DNA of 64,000 bases. Source: Phycisphaerae bacterium (lineage in GTDB: Bacteria > Planctomycetota > Phycisphaerae > Phycisphaerales > SM1A02). Numbering within the stretch: the stretch's first letter is position 1; every line of letters starts with the position of its first letter. Below are positions 46,200-53,586 of the stretch, one piece after another. The DNA lies in assembly GCA_016873275.1 (NCBI GenBank), contig VGXO01000005.1, positions 23,656 to 87,655 on the forward strand, read 5' to 3'. A program made the translations under genes and the position numbers. The notes under the pieces are model-generated. The model did no database searches. It saw nothing but the letters and a program-made list of their open reading frames with translations, and had not been told where the DNA came from.

Positions 46200-46517
46200 A
46201 TGGCGTCGGCGTGCCTCGATCAGGGCGGCGTGGCGGATCGGCGCGAGCCGGGGCGGATCGCCCGCCGCGTCCGAGAGCCACGGCGGCGAGCGAGTTGCGG
46301 ACCCGCGGCGGGAACCGCTCGGCTCGACCTCCCGAATAGGCGGCGTCTCCGAGGTCCCACCCCCGTGGAGCGAGGCGGAAACCTTGGGAGAACCTCGCGT
46401 TGGTCGTCGGCCGGATGGTCCGGGGAGGCGACGATGCGGACGCCGCGAGCGGTACGCCCGCGGCTCGAACCCGGCTCTCCAACGCCGAAGGACCGACCGA
46501 TGGAGTCCTCCCGATGA
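46200..46517 (+). CDS. Doubtful 105-codon frame between sigma and anti-sigma genes
   Basis: This fills the 315-base gap between the sigma and anti-sigma genes. Favourable signs are GGAGGAG seven bases before its ATG, a 1-base gap to the sigma stop and a 4-base ATGA overlap with the anti-sigma start. Against it, the product is a low-complexity Arg-rich chain with no recognisable fold, and its third codon positions are only about 70-75% GC against well over 90% in the neighbours. It may instead be an untranslated spacer, or a frame translated only to couple the flanking genes. Confidence 0.25.
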   Translation: MASACLDQGGVADRREPGRIARRVREPRRRASCGPAAGTARLDLPNRRRLRGPTPVERGGNLGRTSRWSSAGWSGEATMRTPRAVRPRLEPGSPTPKDRPMESSR

Positions 46518-47413
46518 CCGCCTCGAACACCCCCGAGTCCTCGCCCGAGTCCCGCGAGGAGCTGCTCGACCTCGCGACGCTTGAGTCGCTCGGCATGCTC
46601 GACGAGGAGCAGTCCCGGACGTTCTGGCGACGGCTGGACTCGGCGAGCGACGCGATCCGGGCGGAGATCATCGAGCGTCAGGCGGGTCTCGCGGCGGAAC
46701 GCGCGTTCCTCTCCGCGGAGGATCCTGATCCGTCCCTGCGGTCGCGGGTGGTGGGCGCCGTGCGGGCAGCGTCGGCGGTCAGGCAGCCGGTGCAGGTCGG
46801 CGCGGATGCAGGGGCGACGGCGTCCGGTGGCGGCGATGCCGAGCCGTGGCGCGGTGGCGACGAGGAGCCTCGACCGCTCCGGCAACTGGTGGAGCGCATG
46901 CGTCGCGAGCAGGAGATCGAGCGACGCTCCCGCACGGCGCCGTGGCTCTGGCGTGCCGCCAGCCTCGTCCTCGCGGCGGGACTGGTGGTCAGCGTCTGGT
47001 TCCAGGCGAGGCTGAGCGAGCGGGTCGCGTCGATCGCCGAGCTCGCGATGCAGCGGCAGACCGAGGATCAGCTTCGGGCGCTGATCGGTCCGGGGCTGGA
47101 TCGCTTTCTCGCGGGGCGCTGCGAGGTGATCGGTCTCGCGGGCGCGTCGGCGGAGGCGCGGGGCGCCGCCTCGCTCCTCATCGACCCGTCCCTCGAGGAT
47201 GGATTCCTCGTCGTGCAGGGACTCCCCGCGATCGAGGGCGGCTATGTGCTTCGCGGGATCGACGAGTCCGGCGCCACCTCGGTGATCCTTGAGTTCCAGC
47301 CGGTCGGAGCCGTCGGCGGATACCGCGTCCCCGCGGAGCGTCTCGCGGTCATGCCCGGGCGCCGCTTCGAGGTCGCCGACTCGACCGGACGCGTGATTCT
47401 TCGGTCCGCCTGA
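46514..47413 (+). CDS. RskA-like membrane anti-sigma factor
   Basis: 299 residues. The cytoplasmic N-terminus (LLDLATLESLGMLDEEQSRTFWRRLDSASDAIRAEI) matches the helical sigma-binding part of RskA-type anti-sigma factors without a zinc motif. One membrane helix lies at about 155-180 (APWLWRAASLVLAAGLVVSVWF), followed by an extracytoplasmic domain ending EVADSTGRVILRSA, like the RskA C-terminal domain. It would hold the upstream sigma factor at the membrane until a signal. The ATG at 46514 has GGAG 8 bases upstream. Longer in-frame starts would add Arg-rich sequence without a family match. Confidence 0.8.
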   Translation: MTASNTPESSPESREELLDLATLESLGMLDEEQSRTFWRRLDSASDAIRAEIIERQAGLAAERAFLSAEDPDPSLRSRVVGAVRAASAVRQPVQVGADAGATASGGGDAEPWRGGDEEPRPLRQLVERMRREQEIERRSRTAPWLWRAASLVLAAGLVVSVWFQARLSERVASIAELAMQRQTEDQLRALIGPGLDRFLAGRCEVIGLAGASAEARGAASLLIDPSLEDGFLVVQGLPAIEGGYVLRGIDESGATSVILEFQPVGAVGGYRVPAERLAVMPGRRFEVADSTGRVILRSA

Positions 47414-47485
47414 CCAGCCTTCGGGGGTCGACCGGCGAGTCCCGCGGCGGCGTCGGCGGTGCCTCCTCGGGAGGAAGCACGCGGC

Positions 47486-47938
47486 TCAGCCCGGATCCCA
47501 CGCGTCGTAGATCAGCATGGTCGCACTGGGACGCCACCGATCGCCGAGCTCAACGTGACTTGGGTGGGCAAGGTAGGCGCGATAGGTCTCTCGATCCGCG
47601 AACGCCACGTGCAGCATGAGCGAGTAGTCGCCGATCACGGTCGGACGACCGGTGTCGAGGTGCGTTCCTCGCCAGTACTCCTCGACGCCCGGGATCGAAG
47701 GCAGGAGGCGGTCGCAGTCGGCGGTGAACGCCGCAAGGTCGGCGGGATCGTTCAGCCGGACCAGCACGACGTGATGGATCAGCGCCGAGCGGTGCGCGTC
47801 GGGCATCGACTCGGGGACCGAACTCGCGCGGACGGTCTCGCTGGAGTCCCGCTCGCCTGATCCCTTGTTTCCGATGGCGACGACGCAGCCGGAGAGGACG
47901 GGCACCAGCACGAGCATCGAGAGGAGGGGTGATCGCAT
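47486..47938 (-). CDS. Lipoprotein with stress-responsive A/B barrel (Dabb) domain
   Basis: 150 residues. The signal is MRSPLLSMLVLVPVLSGC, where LSGC is a lipobox. After a linker the Dabb domain starts IHHVVLVRLNDPADLAAFTADCDRLLPSIPGV and ends ADRETYRAYLAHPSHVELGDRW...LIYDAW. Dabb domains form dimeric alpha-beta barrels in stress proteins, olivetolic-acid-cyclase-like enzymes and others. A secreted lipoprotein form is seen in planctomycetes. The function is unknown. The upstream region contains a series of strong hairpins. Confidence 0.82.
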   Translation of the reverse strand: MRSPLLSMLVLVPVLSGCVVAIGNKGSGERDSSETVRASSVPESMPDAHRSALIHHVVLVRLNDPADLAAFTADCDRLLPSIPGVEEYWRGTHLDTGRPTVIGDYSLMLHVAFADRETYRAYLAHPSHVELGDRWRPSATMLIYDAWDPG

Positions 47939-48448
47939 GGGGCGACTGTACCGCGGGCGTTCATCGCCGCGTGCACTCGAGCGGGTCCGCGACCGAGCGG
48001 GACGAGGACCACTGCTCGCCGCGCGGTCGGCGCGGGCGGGGCGGGAGCCTCGAAGTCCCGCCCCGGAATGCGCAAACGCCCCCGCCGATCCATGGCAGGG
48101 GCGTCCGCGAGAAGACGATGGGAACGGCGTTCCGGAGCGGGGCTTCCCCGGCCGGGACCGGGGGGTCGGACTCTGCGGTCTCCATGCTCGCCCGACCAGG
48201 CAAGGAGGTCCTTCTGCTCGCCGGGCCGACGCCTGCAACGGCGCGACCGTTCCCATCGCGGTGGTCCGGACGCCGTCGGAGGCGAGCGTCCGGTCGGGAA
48301 TCCGATCCGTCCTTCGAGGTCCCGGTCCTCCTCGCGGAGGCGCTCCTCGGGAACGGTTCGGATCGATTGGTCGGCGATCTCCGGTCGCCGGAAGGTGCGG
48401 TGCGGAAGTCATGCGGCGCCGGGCACGCCGCCCAAGGTCCTCGTGAAG
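47939..48448. other. Gene-free, densely structured stretch; candidate structured RNA
   Basis: 510 bases between nrdJ and the Dabb lipoprotein gene (both minus strand) with no protein-like frame. It contains, in order, a perfect 10-bp stem CGGGGCGGGA/TCCCGCCCCG with 9-base loop (48037-48065), a terminator-like hairpin (48073-48104), a perfect 12-bp long-range repeat CGATGGGAACGG (48116-48127) / CCGTTCCCATCG (48247-48258), an 8-bp stem CCGGACGC/GCGTCCGG (48266-48293) and TCCGG-TCG-CCGGA (48380-48392). The local GGAACGGCGTTCC would compete with the 12-bp stem. It matches none of the RNase P, tmRNA, SRP or common riboswitch cores that I can recall. Confidence 0.35.
48073..48104 (-). terminator. 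Terminator-like hairpin upstream of the Dabb gene
   Basis: On the minus strand ACGCCCC-T-GCC pairs with GGC-G-GGGGCGT around ATGGATC (about 11 pairs with one wobble), followed by TTTGCG. It lies 345 bases after the nrdJ stop and could end the nrdJ transcript or a separate small RNA encoded between. Confidence 0.5.
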
Positions 48449-51400
48449 TCAGCTGCAGCCCATCGATTGGCCGCAGTTGAGGCAGCGGTAGCAGCTGCCG
48501 TTGCGGACGGTGATCGAGCCGCACACGTCGCATGCCGGGGCGTCGCCCATCAGGTTCGCGTTCGACTGATCGAGCGAGCTCGTCGCGGCGGCGACCACGG
48601 TGGTGCGTCGGATCCGATCACCCTCGACCGTCTCGGTCACCTCGGCGTACTGCTCGCTCACGACGACGCGGGGCGAGCTCCGCGCGACCGCCGCGCCGGA
48701 CGAGCCGGGCAAGGGGATCGCGGAGTCTGGCTCGTCGCTCCTCGAGACGACCGGGGCGGCGCCGAGGACTCGATCGGGACGAGGATCGGTCCGAGGCTGG
48801 TTCCATGCTCGTTCCTCCTGCACGGGTCGTGGTTCGGAGACCACCGACTCGCCAGCCGTGGCGAGGCGGGCACTGCGGGCCGGAGCGTTGCGCTCCCGAT
48901 ATCCGTCGATGAACTGCATGCCGAGCCAGCGGAAGATGTAGTCGACGAGGCTCTTCGCGAAGGGGATGTCCGCGTTGGTGGTCATCCCCATCGGCTCGAA
49001 CCGCTGGTGGGCGAACTTGGTGACGAGGCTCTCGACCGGGACGCCGTACTGCAGGGCGACGCTGATCGCGGTGCCGAGCGAGTCCATCAGACCGCCGATC
49101 GTCGAGCCCTCCTTCGCCATGGTGATGAAGAGCTCGCCGGGGGACCCATCCTCGTAGAGCCCGACGATGAGGTAGCCCTCGTGACCGGCGACGTTGAACT
49201 TGTGGGTGATGCTCTCGCGGGTGTCCGGAAGGCGGCGGCGCATGGGACGCTCGATCACCTTCTCGATGATCCGCTCGATGAAGCGGGGCTCCGCGACCTC
49301 GGCGACCGACGCCGCGCCGGTCGCGGCGGACTCGCTCGCGGCGGAATCAGCCGCCGCGTCCTCCTCGGGGGAGAGCTCCTCCTTCGCGGCCTCCTCGGCC
49401 GAGTCGCTCTTCGTGGAGAGGGGCTGGCTCAACTTGCAGCCATCGCGGTAGAGGGCGTTCGCCTTGAGACCCAGCTCCCAGCTCAGCTGGTAGCAGGCGG
49501 CGATGTCGTCCACGGGCGCCTCCGCGGGAAGGTTGATGGTCTTCGAGATCGCGCCCGAGATGAACGGCTGGGCCGCCGCCATCATCCGGATGTGCCCCTC
49601 GCTCGCGATGAAGCGGGTGCCGAGCGGACCGCAGCGGTTCGCGCAGTCGAAGACGGGGAGGTGCTCGGCGCGGAGGTGCGGGGCACCCTCGACCGTCTGC
49701 GTGCCGCAGACGTCGCGGTTGAGCCGCTCGATCTGCCGGGCATTGAGCCCGAGCGCCCGGAGCCCGTTGAACGCCATGTCCTGCCTCGCGGCGTCGGGAT
49801 CGAGGCCGAGCGAGCGGACGATCCGCTCGGGGAGGCTCCACGCGGAGAAGGCGAACTTCAGCTCGAACACCGAGGGCAGCTGGTTCTCGATCGCCACGAG
49901 CTCCTCGCTCGTGAAGCCCTGCTCGGCAAGCCAGTCCCGGAAGGAGGTCGCGGTGGGGCGACCGTCCGCCGCGGGCAGCGCCGCGTCGAGCGAGAGGCGA
50001 CCCATCACGTGGATCAGGATCTCGTCGATCTGGCTCGCCTCGTAGCCGAGCGCCGCGAGCGCCGGACGAAGCGACTGGTTGGCGATCTTGAAGTAGCCGC
50101 CGCCCGCGAGCTTCTTGAACTTGGTGAGGGCGAAGTCCGGCTCGACGCCGGTGGTGTCGCAGTCCATCAGCAGACCGATCGTGCCGGTCGGGGCGATGAC
50201 CGAGACCTGGGCGTTGCGGAAGCCGTGCCGCTGACCCAAGGCGAGCGCGTCGTCCCACGCGCGGACCGCGCGATCAAGCAGGTCGCCGGCGTTGCGGAGC
50301 CGGGTGGCGAGGCGGGCGTCACGGAGGACGTCATGGTCGATCGGGACCGGACGGATCCGAAGGTCCTCCCACTGGTCGCTCGTGCGCGGCACGCCGAGGG
50401 CGGCGCGGCGGTGGTTGCGGATCACCCGGAGCATGGAGTCGCGGTTCTCCGCGAAGCCGGCGCAGGCGCCATGCTCGGCGGCAAGCAGGGCGCTCGTCGC
50501 GTAGCTCCGACCGGTGAGGATCGAGGTCAGCGCCCCGCAGAGGGCGCGACCCTCCTCGCTGTCGTAGGGGATGCCGCACTGCATGAGCATCGCCCCGAGG
50601 TTCGCGTAGCCGAGACCCAGCGTGCGGTACCGCCACGAGAGCGCCGCGATCTCCCGCGAGGGGAAGCTCGCCATCAGCACGGAGATCTCGAGGACCACCG
50701 TCCAGAGCGAGGTGGCGTGCTCGTAGCCCTCCCAGTCGAAGCGGCGGGTCTTCGGGTCGAGGAACTTGAGCAGGTTGATCGACGCGAGGTTGCACGCGGT
50801 GTTGTCGAGGAACATGTACTCCGAGCAGGGGTTGCTCGCGTTGATGCGACCGCCCGCCGGGCACGTGTGCCATGCGTTGATGGTGGTGTCGTACTGCACG
50901 CCCGGATCGGCGCACCGCCACGCCGCCTCGACGATCTGCTTCCAGAGGTCGCGGGCCTTGATGGTCTTCGCGGGCTTCCCGTCGGTGCGGCGGATGAGGG
51001 TCCAGTCCGCGTCCGCGGCGACCGCGTCGAGGAACGCGTCGGTGAGCCGCACGGAGTTGTTCGAGTTCTGTCCGCTGACGGTGAGGTACGCCTCGCCGTT
51101 GAAGTCGTAGTCGAGCCGAAGCCTGAGGCTCTCGGCGAGGTCGCGAGACTCCTTGGGCAGCTTCTTCAGCCCCTCGACGAGCGCGGCGACCTTCAGCTCC
51201 TCGCGGACCTTCCAGTTCACGAACTCCTCGATGTCGGGGTGATCGACGTCGAGGCAGACCATCTTGGCGGCGCGGCGGGTGGTGCCGCCCGACTTGATGG
51301 CGCCGGCGGCGCGGTCGCCGATCTTGAGGAAGCTCATCAGCCCGCTGCTGCGACCGCCGCCCGAGAGCGGCTCGTTGTCGCCACGGAGCTGCGAGAAGTT

Positions 51401-52051
51401 GGTGCCCGTGCCGGAGCCGTACTTGAAGAGCCTCGCCTCGCGGGTCCAGAGGTCCATGATGCCGCCCTCGCCGACGAGGTCGTCACGGACCGACTGGATG
51501 AAGCAGGCGTGCGGCTGGGGATGGCTGTAGGCGTCGTCCGCGAGCCGGACCGCGCCGGTCGCGGGATCCGCGATCCAGTGTCCCTGCGCGGGTCCCGTGA
51601 TGCCGTAGGCGAACGACAGCCCGGTGTTGAACCACTGGGGGCTGTTCGGCGCCGCCATCTGGGCGAGCAGCATGTAGGCGAGCTCGTCGTAGAACGCCTG
51701 GGCGTCCTCCAAGGAGGAGAAGTAGCCGTGCTTCTCGCCCCACGCTCGCCAGCATCCGGCGAGGCGGTGCACCACCTGGCGGGCGGATCGCTCGGGTCCG
51801 GTGACCACGCCTCCCGAGGCGTCGCGCTTCGGACGACCGCTCTCGTCGACCTGAGGCACGCCCGCCTTGCGGAAGTACTTGCTCACCACGATGTCCGTGG
51901 CGAGCTGGCTCCAGCCCGCGGGAACTTGGGCGTCCTTCATCTCGAAGACGGTGGAGCCATCCGAGTTGGAGATGCGGCTCGACCGCGTGGTCCACTCGAA
52001 GAGGGAGTAGACGTCGCAGCCGGGCTTGGTGAAGCGTCGGGAGATCCTCAT
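48449..52051 (-). CDS. nrdJ: Adenosylcobalamin-dependent (class II) ribonucleoside-diphosphate reductase
   Basis: 1200 residues, the size of the long NrdJ type. Signature segments are MAAPNSPQWFNTGL, KYGSGTGTNFSQLR, CLDVDHPDIEEFVNWK, the active-site region NPCSEYMFLDNTACNLASINL near 425, ISVIAPTGTIGLLMDCDTTGVEPDF, and GTRFIASEGHIRMMAAAQPFISGAISKTINLP. The C-terminus is a zinc-ribbon-like CDVCGSITVRNGSCYRCLNCGQSMGCS, the end expected of this enzyme. It makes deoxynucleotides without oxygen demand, using B12. It lies 97 bases after dcd on the same strand. No B12 riboswitch is seen before either gene. Confidence 0.96.
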   Translation of the reverse strand: MRISRRFTKPGCDVYSLFEWTTRSSRISNSDGSTVFEMKDAQVPAGWSQLATDIVVSKYFRKAGVPQVDESGRPKRDASGGVVTGPERSARQVVHRLAGCWRAWGEKHGYFSSLEDAQAFYDELAYMLLAQMAAPNSPQWFNTGLSFAYGITGPAQGHWIADPATGAVRLADDAYSHPQPHACFIQSVRDDLVGEGGIMDLWTREARLFKYGSGTGTNFSQLRGDNEPLSGGGRSSGLMSFLKIGDRAAGAIKSGGTTRRAAKMVCLDVDHPDIEEFVNWKVREELKVAALVEGLKKLPKESRDLAESLRLRLDYDFNGEAYLTVSGQNSNNSVRLTDAFLDAVAADADWTLIRRTDGKPAKTIKARDLWKQIVEAAWRCADPGVQYDTTINAWHTCPAGGRINASNPCSEYMFLDNTACNLASINLLKFLDPKTRRFDWEGYEHATSLWTVVLEISVLMASFPSREIAALSWRYRTLGLGYANLGAMLMQCGIPYDSEEGRALCGALTSILTGRSYATSALLAAEHGACAGFAENRDSMLRVIRNHRRAALGVPRTSDQWEDLRIRPVPIDHDVLRDARLATRLRNAGDLLDRAVRAWDDALALGQRHGFRNAQVSVIAPTGTIGLLMDCDTTGVEPDFALTKFKKLAGGGYFKIANQSLRPALAALGYEASQIDEILIHVMGRLSLDAALPAADGRPTATSFRDWLAEQGFTSEELVAIENQLPSVFELKFAFSAWSLPERIVRSLGLDPDAARQDMAFNGLRALGLNARQIERLNRDVCGTQTVEGAPHLRAEHLPVFDCANRCGPLGTRFIASEGHIRMMAAAQPFISGAISKTINLPAEAPVDDIAACYQLSWELGLKANALYRDGCKLSQPLSTKSDSAEEAAKEELSPEEDAAADSAASESAATGAASVAEVAEPRFIERIIEKVIERPMRRRLPDTRESITHKFNVAGHEGYLIVGLYEDGSPGELFITMAKEGSTIGGLMDSLGTAISVALQYGVPVESLVTKFAHQRFEPMGMTTNADIPFAKSLVDYIFRWLGMQFIDGYRERNAPARSARLATAGESVVSEPRPVQEERAWNQPRTDPRPDRVLGAAPVVSRSDEPDSAIPLPGSSGAAVARSSPRVVVSEQYAEVTETVEGDRIRRTTVVAAATSSLDQSNANLMGDAPACDVCGSITVRNGSCYRCLNCGQSMGCS

Positions 52052-52148
52052 GGTCGCTGGTCCGTCCGGGGGCCTGGGGCGAGGGGGAAGCGTTGATCGA
52101 CGAGAACGCCGACCGCGGCGGCGCACGCGCCGACGCGGCGGGGAGGGG

Positions 52149-52775
52149 TCACGAGCAACAGCGAGAGGTGCGGGCGGCGGTCGTCGCCGACGGGGCGGCG
52201 TCGAGGCCATCCACCTTGGGAAGGGTCAGTCCGATCTGGTCCTGGTACTTGCCCTGCTTGTCCGCGTAGCTGACCGCGCAGATCCGGTCGGCGGCGAGGA
52301 AGAGGATCTGGGCGATCCCCTCGTTGGCGTAGATCTTGGCGGGGAGCGGAGTGGTGTTCGAGATCTCGAGGGTCACCTTGCCCCGCCACTCCGGCTCGAG
52401 CGGGGTGACGTTCACGATGATGCCGCAGCGGGCGTAGGTGGACTTGCCGACGCAGATGGCGATCACGTCGCGCGGCACGCGGAAGACCTCGATCGTCTCC
52501 GCGAGGGCGAAGGAGTTCGGCGGGATCACGATGTGGTCGAGCCCGGTCTCCGCGGTGTCCACGCTCACGAAGAGGTCGTCGCGGAACGCCTTCGGATCGA
52601 CCACCGCCACCCCGCCGGAGACGGTGTTGGTGAAGATCTTGAAGCGGGTCCCGACGCGGACGTCATAGCCGTAGCTCGACACCCCGAAGGACACCTGCCC
52701 GGGACGCTTCCGCGCCTCCTCGAAGGGCTCGATGCCGATCCGCTCCTTGATCTGGGTGTCGCACAGGACTGCCAT
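52149..52775 (-). CDS. dcd: dCTP deaminase
   Basis: 208 residues with the trimeric dUTPase/Dcd fold. [13 protein letters not shown] at the start, [80 protein letters not shown] (catalytic Glu in L-E-I-S-N-T-T) and a C-terminal [13 protein letters not shown] are the Dcd signature. It deaminates dCTP to dUTP for dTTP synthesis. The open frame continues 106 codons upstream through a 15-bp tandem repeat (GVEVA units), but the family N-terminus and compositional change place the start at 52775. It is followed by nrdJ, a sensible nucleotide-supply pair. Confidence 0.93.
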   Translation of the reverse strand: MAVLCDTQIKERIGIEPFEEARKRPGQVSFGVSSYGYDVRVGTRFKIFTNTVSGGVAVVDPKAFRDDLFVSVDTAETGLDHIVIPPNSFALAETIEVFRVPRDVIAICVGKSTYARCGIIVNVTPLEPEWRGKVTLEISNTTPLPAKIYANEGIAQILFLAADRICAVSYADKQGKYQDQIGLTLPKVDGLDAAPSATTAARTSRCCS

Positions 52776-52962
52776 CGGTAGGGGACCTCCTCCGCGCCAC
52801 CCGCAGGCGGTCTCGGTCGGCGACTCCGCCTGCGGACCGCTCGCTCCTCGAACCGGGGTCAAGCCACCGCTCGACCCGACCTGCCTCCGCCCCGGCGGCG
52901 GATGCGTCCTGACGGGGATCGAACCAGTCGATCCCGCGACGATCCTTCCGACTGCCGGGAGG

Positions 52963-53097
52963 ACTCCCACCACCTCCACTCCCGCCACTTCCACTCCCGC
53001 CACTTCCACTCCCGCCACTTCCACTCCCGCCACTTCCACTCCCGCCACCTCCACTCCCGCCACTTCCACTCCCGCCACTTCCACTCCCGCCACCTCT
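52963..53097. repeat. 15-bp minisatellite, nine tandem copies
   Basis: Nine consecutive 15-base units of ACTCCCGCCACTTCC and near variants. The first has A for G in CCCGCC, four have ACCTCC for ACTTCC, and the last ends in T. Because 15 is a multiple of three, frames stay open: on the minus strand it reads GVEVA repeats continuous with the dcd frame, on the plus strand STPAT or HSRHF. Copy number could vary between strains by slippage. It lies about 190 bases before the dcd start. Confidence 0.9.
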
Positions 53098-53163
53098 AGG
53101 GATGCCTCGTGGAAACCTCCGACTTCACGCTCCTCCGCCCAACTTCCTGCGGCGTCTCGCCGC

Positions 53164-53227
53164 GGTAGGTCCGACGTTGGTTCGTCGGCATCCTACCCCT
53201 AGATCTAGTGCCCGCAAGAGAACCAAC
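53164..53227. other. Hairpin with possible pseudoknot in the dcd/helicase intergenic region
   Basis: GGTAGG-T-CCGACG (53164-53176) pairs with CGTCGG-CAT-CCTACC (53183-53197) around loop TTGGTT. The loop with its closing G (GTTGGTT, 53176-53182) is complementary to AACCAAC at 53221-53227, so a pseudoknot is possible on the plus strand. A CTAGATCTAG palindrome lies between; CTAG is otherwise rare here. A role in the helicase leader is possible but unproven. Confidence 0.3.
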
Positions 53228-53586
53228 AACGAAATGTGGGGGTCGTTTGCAGGCGCCCCGTCCGAGAACGACACCTGCCTCGCAGGTCTCGGGACAGGCG
53301 GCAGTGTCGCGGGGTTCAGGCGGTGCTCCATCGTCGGACAGGTTCTCCCACGCGTCGTGGAAAACCTGCCGCGCGGGGTCCGCGGCGGTGGAGCTTCGTC
53401 GCGTCGGAGGAGTCCCCGCGGCAGCGAGCGACTCGAGTTCCTCCGTGAGGATCCGCCGAGGCTCGCGCGATCCACCTGCTCGCGGAGGCGACCTCGACCG
53501 GCGCGGCGAACTCGTGCGTCGACCTCGCGCGATCCGCTTCGGCGCGTCGATCTCGGAGCTCGCGTCGCGACCGCTAGACTCGCACG

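Larger units (their letters stand above)
52776..53586. other. Long intergenic region between dcd and the helicase gene
   Basis: 811 bases between two divergent genes, the longest gene-free stretch here. It holds a 9-copy 15-bp minisatellite (52963-53097), a hairpin with a possible pseudoknot (53164-53227), a palindrome CTAGATCTAG (53099+100 to 53208, that is 53199-53208) and a short AT-richer patch (53199-53240). Open frames cross it, but their products are low complexity and show no family. The rest, 53240-53586, is ordinary GC-rich sequence in which I see nothing clear. Confidence 0.5.

Noticed and set aside
47939..48448. RNase P RNA, tmRNA, SRP RNA or 6S RNA
   Set aside because: The GAGGAAAGTCC core of RNase P, the tmRNA ends and the SRP GGAAG/AGCAG apex are absent. 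A 6S-like long hairpin cannot be excluded but has no supporting sequence.
52049..52148. Cobalamin riboswitch before nrdJ
   Set aside because: The gap to dcd is only 97 bases and no B12-box-like sequence is present there or upstream of dcd.
52149..53093. Long form of dcd including the GVEVA repeat as N-terminus
   Set aside because: The family N-terminus [13 protein letters not shown] is intact at 52775, and the upstream 106 codons lack any fold or normal composition.
52963..53097. CRISPR array
   Set aside because: The units are directly adjacent 15-mers with no unique spacers and no cas genes nearby; this is a minisatellite.
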